Assembly (NCBI GenBank): GCA_036274635.1
Contig: DASUFI010000200.1
Span: forward strand, 1-13,919
DNA length: 13,919 nucleotides
Direction of reading: 5' to 3'
DNA from: DASUFI01 sp036274635
GTDB taxonomy: Bacteria; Planctomycetota; B15-G4
Shown here: one piece after another, positions 13,571 to 13,919 of the stretch
How the letters are laid out: the number at the start of each line of letters is the position of its first letter
Numbering within the stretch: the stretch's first letter is position 1
Made by a program: the position numbers and the translations under genes
Notes under the pieces: model-generated
Database searches by the model: none
What the model saw: the letters and a program-made list of their open reading frames with translations, nothing else
What the model was told of the DNA's origin: nothing

Positions 13571-13919
13571 CAGCGCAGCTCGTCCTGCGCGACGAGGGTC
13601 ATGCCCGACTCGGCCAGCACGCGGCCGGCGCGCTCCATGTCCTCGACGTGCAGGGCGAGCACGGCGCCGGCGGGCCCCTGCGTCACGACCGCGTAGACGT
13701 AGTGGACATTGAGCTCGGCGCGCGCGAGGGCCGCGAGCACCTTGCGGAAGCCGCCCACGCGCGCGGCGGGCAGCGCCACCCCGAGGATCTCCGACTCGAG
13801 GATGTGGTAGCCCTCGGCCTGCAGCGAGGCCGACGCCAGCGAGGGGCGGTCGACCACCAGCCGCACGACGGCGTGGTCGGCCGCGTCAGTGATCGAGAGC
13901 GCGCAGATGTTGATGTTCT
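13570..13919 (-). CDS. Tandem ACT-domain protein, likely amino-acid sensor (5' end cut)
   Basis: About 116 residues are visible; the N-terminus lies beyond the window. The frame runs from base 13919 as NINICALSITDAADHAVVRL, then VVDRPSLASASLQAEGYHIL, which is the second half of a first ACT domain. The next part, EILGVALPAARVGGFRKVLA with ALARAELNVHYVYAVVTQG, followed by AVLALHVEDMERAGRVLAES, is a full second ACT domain (beta-alpha-beta-beta-alpha-beta). Small proteins of two ACT domains and no catalytic part usually bind amino acids and modulate partners. An internal GTG at 13866 could be mistaken for the start, but the ACT fold clearly continues upstream of it. The stop overlaps the start of the GNAT-like gene by one base, implying a joint operon and possibly a physical or regulatory link. 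Confidence 0.82.
   Translation of the reverse strand, partial: NINICALSITDAADHAVVRLVVDRPSLASASLQAEGYHILESEILGVALPAARVGGFRKVLAALARAELNVHYVYAVVTQGPAGAVLALHVEDMERAGRVLAESGMTLVAQDELR

Noticed and set aside
11924..13696. A 590-codon plus-strand open frame opposite the GNAT-like and ACT genes
   Set aside because: It is a compositional shadow. The minus-strand reading gives ACT domains and a GNAT-like core with a proper overlapping junction, while this frame has no recognisable domain.

Overview
The window is very GC-rich throughout, with strong G/C third-position bias in the real genes. It carries 10 protein genes, two of them cut by the window edges, and no recognisable rRNA, tRNA, CRISPR array, transposase or phage gene. 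Several features point to a planctomycete-like bacterium: a secreted beta-helix protein with a choice-of-anchor-Q-type ending, a large FG-GAP/VCBS calcium-motif protein, an unnamed C-terminal domain shared by both, a Spinster-type transporter and a di-heme peroxidase. This assignment is an inference from protein style; there is no marker gene.

Layout. (1) 1-1996: a HAD phosphatase (-, runs off the left edge) is divergent from a GlpE-type rhodanese (+), which overlaps an ankyrin-repeat gene by one base. (2) 2009-5407 (-): two secreted surface-type proteins in a probable operon. The upstream one is a seven-repeat beta-propeller followed by two Ig/cadherin-like domains. The downstream one is a parallel beta-helix protein. 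(3) 5666-9870 (+): a Spinster-like MFS transporter, then a secreted protein with 14 FG-GAP/VCBS calcium motifs, which I read as two tandem propellers. (4) 9912-11623 (+): a FixH/YtkA-like lipoprotein and a di-heme cytochrome c peroxidase, overlapping by ATGA, probably a small periplasmic redox/metal operon. (5) 11624-11875: a non-coding convergent gap holding a 133-bp compound palindrome. (6) 11876-13919 (-): a tandem-ACT-domain protein (cut by the right edge) that overlaps by one base a 564-residue protein with a GNAT-like signature.

Expression signals. Three gene starts (615, 684, 9912) have a TANNNT hexamer exactly 7 nt upstream and no Shine-Dalgarno, which is the geometry of leaderless transcription. 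A fourth (5666) is close to this. Two secreted-protein genes (5407, 7270) instead have GGAG-type ribosome binding sites. Three junctions use stop-start overlaps.

Most notable for follow-up: the compound palindrome at 11664-11796, the conserved C-terminal domain shared by the beta-helix and FG-GAP proteins, the cleanly readable seven-bladed propeller with apparent velcro closure, the leaderless promoter pattern, and the ACT plus GNAT-like pair. I saw no complete, self-evident new defence or mobile system.
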